Assembly: GCF_002975205.1 (NCBI RefSeq)
Contig: NZ_PCOC01000003.1
Coordinates: forward strand, 186,001 to 250,000
Reading direction: 5' to 3'
DNA length: 64,000 nt
Source of the DNA: Ochrobactrum vermis
Lineage (GTDB): Bacteria > Pseudomonadota > Alphaproteobacteria > Rhizobiales > Rhizobiaceae
Position 1 is the first letter of the stretch; every line of letters starts with the position of its first letter. The translations under genes and the position numbers were made by a program. Below, in pieces: positions 60,906 through 64,000 of this stretch. Below the pieces are notes generated by a model, which was given only the letters and a program-made list of their open reading frames with translations, ran no database searches and was not told where the DNA came from.

Positions 60906-61472
60906 ATGAAAAATCCAATCCGCAACGTTGTTGTTGAATATAAGAACAAGCGTGCCCGCAAGGGCTCGGCGTCTTTGTGGGGAAATCTGGATCTGAAGTC
61001 GATTGCCCGGCAAGTGGAAGCGGATGTGCCGGAATCTCCCATGGACGCTCAGGTCCAGCCTGATCTATCCCAGCCGATCGAGCGCAATACTGAGACCACG
61101 ACCATAAAAGCAATATCGCAGGCTGAGCCGGTCATCGAGCAAGTTGATGAGGCTCTGAGCGAGCCACAACTTTCCAACATGGACGCCTCGATCCCGGATG
61201 AAGCATCCCTTACAATGGAAGAGCTGCAAACGGCAAGCACGGCGGGAAACGCTGCTGTCAGGGATAAAAAGCCGTCTGTTGGACGTCCTGTGAAAAAACC
61301 AGTCCCGCGGAAACGAGAAACGGCAAATCAGGTCATTGCCGAGCCGGATATTCAGGCTGAATTGTCAGCTCTGGAAATCGAGAACGCTAATCTGAAACGT
61401 GAATTGGCCGCCAGATTGGGTACGGAGAACAGGCAGTTGCTCATAATGCTCCGACGATTGGAACAGCAGTAG
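60906..61472 (+). CDS. SyrB-like protein lacking the HTH, paralogue A
   Basis: 188 residues. The C-terminal zipper (LSALEIENANLKRELAARLG) matches the end of the SyrB-like protein at 60141, and a Lys/Arg-rich stretch (GRPVKKPVPRKRETA) precedes it, but no helix-turn-helix is present. The acidic middle looks disordered. It could dimerise with the full SyrB-like protein and modulate it. Divergent from that gene. Confidence 0.55.
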   Translation: MKNPIRNVVVEYKNKRARKGSASLWGNLDLKSIARQVEADVPESPMDAQVQPDLSQPIERNTETTTIKAISQAEPVIEQVDEALSEPQLSNMDASIPDEASLTMEELQTASTAGNAAVRDKKPSVGRPVKKPVPRKRETANQVIAEPDIQAELSALEIENANLKRELAARLGTENRQLLIMLRRLEQQ

Positions 61473-61624
61473 ATAAACAGCACTTAGACTGCCCTGCTAG
61501 CCTGGTAGCTGATCTGTTCACATATTCTGGTGACATGTGTGAGGGCCTTTCGTCGCCAAAACTATTGTGTTGTCAGGCTTAAGCTGACAGCATCTCGGAA
61601 TTGCGGATAGGGAGGTCGATCACG

Positions 61625-62125
61625 ATGAAGTCACTGGGGCAGCGTCTTGTTGCGGGGTTGAAGAGCTGGCGATCGCGGAAGAAGTCGACTTTGCCGGACG
61701 AATTGCCTGATGCTCGATCTGCAGCCAGCGCAAGCCCTGAGCAGCTTGATCCTATATTGCCAACGCACGAATCCATCAAAGTTACGACCAAAGATCCCGA
61801 TGAAGTGAGTGACAAGGCAACCAGGCAGGTTGAACAGGCACCTCTTCGAGAGGTGTTATCGCCTACCGAAGATCCGCCGGCGGCTGAAGAACCGTCAGTG
61901 GTTGTGAAGCCTGAGAGGAAGGAGGAGCGAGCGGATGAAGCCACTACTCTACCTCCCGTTCCCAAATCACCACAGAAGCGGCCTCGTGCGAAAAGGCCAG
62001 GTCCCAAGATTGAAAATGGGCCGGTGACAGACGAAGAACTGGAAGCGCTGGAAGCGGAGAATGCCCGGCTCAAGCTTCTATTGAATGAGCGTTTGAAAGC
62101 GAAGCAGGATGGTTCCGATAACTGA
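61625..62125 (+). CDS. SyrB-like protein lacking the HTH, paralogue B
   Basis: 166 residues; the ATG at 61625 follows AGGGAGG. The C-terminus (EELEALEAENARLKLLLNER) is again the SyrB-type zipper. The N-terminal MKSLGQRLVAGLKSWRSRKK is basic and amphipathic, the middle is disordered and acidic, and GPKIENG precedes the zipper. Third member of the local family. It may be a partner or decoy for the 60141 regulator; this is inference. Confidence 0.55.
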   Translation: MKSLGQRLVAGLKSWRSRKKSTLPDELPDARSAASASPEQLDPILPTHESIKVTTKDPDEVSDKATRQVEQAPLREVLSPTEDPPAAEEPSVVVKPERKEERADEATTLPPVPKSPQKRPRAKRPGPKIENGPVTDEELEALEAENARLKLLLNERLKAKQDGSDN

Positions 62126-62173
62126 CAAGCCGCTAGACTTCAGATGATTTTGATTAAGACACAGGGAGTAGTG

Positions 62174-62449
62174 ATGGCTGTTACATTGTTGCATGGAGTC
62201 GGAAATCTGATCTGTGACGGTGTTGAGGTTGGCAGCGTTGAATTCAGCATCGCGAGGCCAGATTACGGTCCAGATGTGACCAGGCGTGGAAAAGTGTGGG
62301 GAAACAAAAAGGCCGTTGCAGCAGCAATGAACGCCACAAAGACGGAACTTACCGTACCTGAATCCGATGGCTTGCTTTTCCTGAGCATTCAGAACCTGGA
62401 TCGCGACGGTGGGGCGCTGTTCACTGTTTTACAACCCGCTACCGTCTGA
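62174..62449 (+). CDS. small hypothetical protein
   Basis: 91 residues starting MAVTLLHGVGNLICDGVEVG after AGGGAG. The rest (VEFSIARPDYGPDVTRRGKV then WGNKKAVAAAMNA) is beta-rich. Its spacing suggests co-transcription with the SyrB-like gene at 61625. Family unknown. Confidence 0.55.
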   Translation: MAVTLLHGVGNLICDGVEVGSVEFSIARPDYGPDVTRRGKVWGNKKAVAAAMNATKTELTVPESDGLLFLSIQNLDRDGGALFTVLQPATV

Positions 62450-62524
62450 CGACGGCACGGTCCATAGCGGTTCGAAACACTGCATCGCCGGTAAACCGGT
62501 TGTCGCCTTGGTCAAAGTCAACCA

Positions 62525-62908
62525 TTATAGAACCGAGCGTAGGTCTGTCTGAACGAAGTCGTCTCCTACATAGAGCACGGGACAGCCATGCTCGTGAGCA
62601 ACTTCATAGGAAAAGCAGTCACCATAGTTGAGCGAAGCTGGGTGAATGCCTTTGCCCCATCTGGCGTAAGCGTTGGCGACCCGGTGTGCGGAAGCGGCTG
62701 TCACGGATACGATTTCGAAGCCGAGCCCGGAAATCAACGCGTCAACCTCTTCGCCGACATTACGTCGCGCAGCAACAATGAGGGCTTCAGTAACTGTTCC
62801 TGCGGAAATCAATAGCTCATCAGACTGTTCGATTGCCGTCATGCAAGCTTCGCCTTTGGGCTCATTGAGCACGATCGCCATGAGCGCGGATGTATCGACG
62901 GCGATCAT
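62525..62908 (-). CDS. vapC: VapC-type PIN-domain toxin
   Basis: 127 residues. PIN-domain acidic residues appear in MIAVDTSALMAIVLNEPKGE, in VTEALIVA and in LNYGDCFSYEVAHEHGCPVLY. Ribonuclease toxins of this type cut tRNA or rRNA. The ATG overlaps the vapB stop by 4 bp. Complete. Confidence 0.93.
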   Translation of the reverse strand: MIAVDTSALMAIVLNEPKGEACMTAIEQSDELLISAGTVTEALIVAARRNVGEEVDALISGLGFEIVSVTAASAHRVANAYARWGKGIHPASLNYGDCFSYEVAHEHGCPVLYVGDDFVQTDLRSVL

Positions 62909-63162
62909 ATGGGCATCCCATCGTCGTCATAAAGAAAGTCCTGACTACGCGCAGCATTAGCCCCGGGTAATGCTTTCGCCGCCGCCGTTGCCCTCACCTT
63001 TTCCATCAGTGCGCGTCGGCCCTTGGGGCCGGGCGCTGCCGCAACGGCTACAAGCCGTGCGATCTCATGGCCGCGACGGGTCAAAATGACTTCATCCCCG
63101 GCTTCCGCTCGCTTAACCAGTTCGGTGAGCTGTCCTTTCGCGTCACTGACAGATACGCGCAT
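62905..63162 (-). CDS. vapB: VapB/Phd-type antitoxin
   Basis: 85 residues. The N-terminal Phd/YefM fold (VSDAKGQLTELVKRAEAGDE then VILTRRGHEIARLV) binds operator DNA; the C-terminal end (SQDFLYDDDGMPI) wraps the toxin. It is expressed with vapC. Its start codon lies within one of three ATGGTCCATGT repeats. Confidence 0.92.
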   Translation of the reverse strand: MRVSVSDAKGQLTELVKRAEAGDEVILTRRGHEIARLVAVAAAPGPKGRRALMEKVRATAAAKALPGANAARSQDFLYDDDGMPI

Positions 63163-63228
63163 GGTCCATGTTCCTTTGGGTTTCGCTCATACTTAGCAGT
63201 ATAAATGGTCCATGTTATGGTCCATGTC
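63161..63228 (-). promoter_or_regulatory. vapBC operator: three ATGGTCCATGT repeats
   Basis: ATGGTCCATGT occurs at 63161-63171 (over the vapB start), 63204-63214 and 63217-63227, the last two 13 bp apart. A TTGACA (minus strand, 63230-63225) overlaps the last copy. Autorepression by VapBC is the expected role. Confidence 0.7.
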
Positions 63229-63625
63229 AATAATGACCGGGGAACAGAGTTTGGATCTGTTCATTTCTTCCTGCAAATTGACACGAAGAGAGCGAAGTGA
63301 ACGTAGTTGGCCGGAGGCACCCGCGCTTTCATATCGCGCTGTAGGGTTGCCGGAGGCCCGAATCGCGCAGCGATAGATTGATACCTTGCCGCTTAAGAGT
63401 ATTACCGTATTGGTAATTATCCTGATACGGCACTAGGAACTTCATCGGCCATAGAACCACTAATTCGCCCCATAATTTCACATAAACGCCCGACAAATCC
63501 GCTATAAAAGCAAAAATGTCCATATGACGTAGCACAATTAGGGTTGTCGGAGAGAGCCAAATCGGTAACATGGCACCGATGCAATTCATAACCATCTCAA
63601 GGAGAATCCTGACCGGGTTATAAAA
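63229..63625. other. intergenic region left of the right-edge initiator
   Basis: No gene is supported. A small inverted repeat ATTACC-GTATT-GGTAAT lies near 63403-63419, with CCGTAT and ATACGG arms close by, and could be part of an origin or operator. Confidence 0.4.
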
Positions 63626-63715
63626 GAAAAACCGCTCCCGAAAAAATCCGGAAGCGGGGTGCAAATTACAAACATTCAGTCCTTTATAAATCGCACTCCC
63701 AACTTCCAAAGTCAA
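63626..63715 (-). ncRNA. putative antisense RNA unit upstream of the right-edge initiator, with its promoter
   Basis: On the minus strand TTGACT (63715-63710), a 17-bp spacer and GATTTA (63692-63687) resemble the ctRNA promoter of the repABC cassette. A hairpin (CCGCTTCCG with CGGGAGCGG, one mismatch) followed by TTTTTCTTTT ends it near 63626. The predicted RNA of about 54 nt would be antisense to the leader of the gene at 63778. The -10 is weak. Confidence 0.45.
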
Positions 63716-63777
63716 ACAAAAACGCTTTTCGGCGAATGGGAAAGCTTTGCCTGGTCCCCATTAAGGAGACGAGGAAG

Positions 63778-64000
63778 ATGGGGGAAACCCAACAACCCGC
63801 GCGGCAGGTTGGCCGCAAACAGACACCACAACGAACCGAGTTTCGGCGGCTGGCTCAGTCCGCGGAAATCGGAACGGTGACACGCGGCCAGCTCAACGGT
63901 CTTGCGCAGTCTCTTCCTTGCCTTGGCCTCATCAATGGCATCGAAGCGCACTTGCTTGTGGCCCTGATCAATACTGCTCCAGCCGAGAGCTATGACAAGG
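63778..64000 (+). CDS. RepC-like replication initiator, truncated by the window edge (tentative)
   Basis: 74 codons are visible, starting MGETQQPARQVGRKQTPQRT after GGAGACGAGGAAG. GTVTRGQLNGLAQSLPCLGL then INGIEAHLLVALINTAPAES looks like the first helices of alphaproteobacterial plasmid initiators, where a growth-stage helix precedes the winged helix. The antisense-like unit just upstream supports a controlled initiator. If right, a second replicon is fused here. A different helix-turn-helix protein remains possible. Confidence 0.4.
   Translation, partial: MGETQQPARQVGRKQTPQRTEFRRLAQSAEIGTVTRGQLNGLAQSLPCLGLINGIEAHLLVALINTAPAESYDK

Noticed and set aside
1..64000. CRISPR arrays, tRNA or rRNA genes
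   Set aside because: No regularly spaced repeats and no tRNA or rRNA sequence were recognised on reading; a covariance-model search would be needed to exclude a tRNA fully.

Overview
The window looks like a large accessory replicon (a repABC plasmid or second chromosome) of an alphaproteobacterium of the Rhizobiales, most likely Brucellaceae (Ochrobactrum/Brucella-like). The evidence is a complete repABC cassette with palindromic parS sites and a counter-transcribed RNA, a rhizobial-type type III secretion system (NolB/T/U/V/W homologues), SyrB-like proteins, two Ku proteins and rhizobial insertion-sequence relics. The genus is inference; no rRNA or tRNA gene was seen.

Layout: 1-18.5 kb is a GC-rich T3SS locus. 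On the minus strand run sctC1(nolW), a small gene, sctI, J, K, L, N, O and Q; sctQ is cut by the left edge, and sctR, S and T presumably lie beyond it. On the plus strand run a needle candidate, sctD, an sctX/Y-like pair, sctV, a Tad-type secretin (sctC2), a lipoprotein, sctU, an L,D-transpeptidase and a 1045-residue LysM protein that is a translocator/effector candidate. A TadD-like TPR lipoprotein sits opposite. A direct-repeat motif recurs in three promoters. 19.2-26.6 kb is a lower-GC catabolic island: a TrpX-type ABC importer diverging from iclR, a zinc-free oxidoreductase, a class III CoA-transferase and hutU. It is bounded by an IS110 relic on the left and an IS3 element cut by an IS5-family element on the right.

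28.3-36 kb is a stress and repair region: two Ku genes behind an EcfG-like promoter, small proteins, a NUDIX hydrolase, a DAO-type oxidoreductase and a PAS/HWE histidine kinase. 36.6-46.3 kb is IS relics, a truncated Y-family polymerase with an SOS box, and a defence-type island: SIR2-HerA with two nuclease-like genes, a 2TM/PLD-like plus cupin-like pair, a damaged serine recombinase and a PD-(D/E)XK nuclease pair.

46.7-52.3 kb carries a lipoprotein, a tyrosine recombinase beside a long inverted repeat, an immunity-like protein, an NmrA/HxlR divergent pair and a hydrolase broken by one stop codon. 52.3-56.3 kb is repABC. 56.4-64 kb holds secreted unknowns, an in-frame HigB-HigA fusion, three SyrB-like proteins, VapBC and, at the right edge, what may be a second replication initiator preceded by its own antisense-RNA-like unit.

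Best candidates for new biology: the T3SS with Tad-derived outer-membrane parts and an SctU lacking NPTH; the LysM protein; the HutU/CoA-transferase pathway; the uncharacterised gene pairs of the defence island; the HigBA fusion; and the right-edge replicon.
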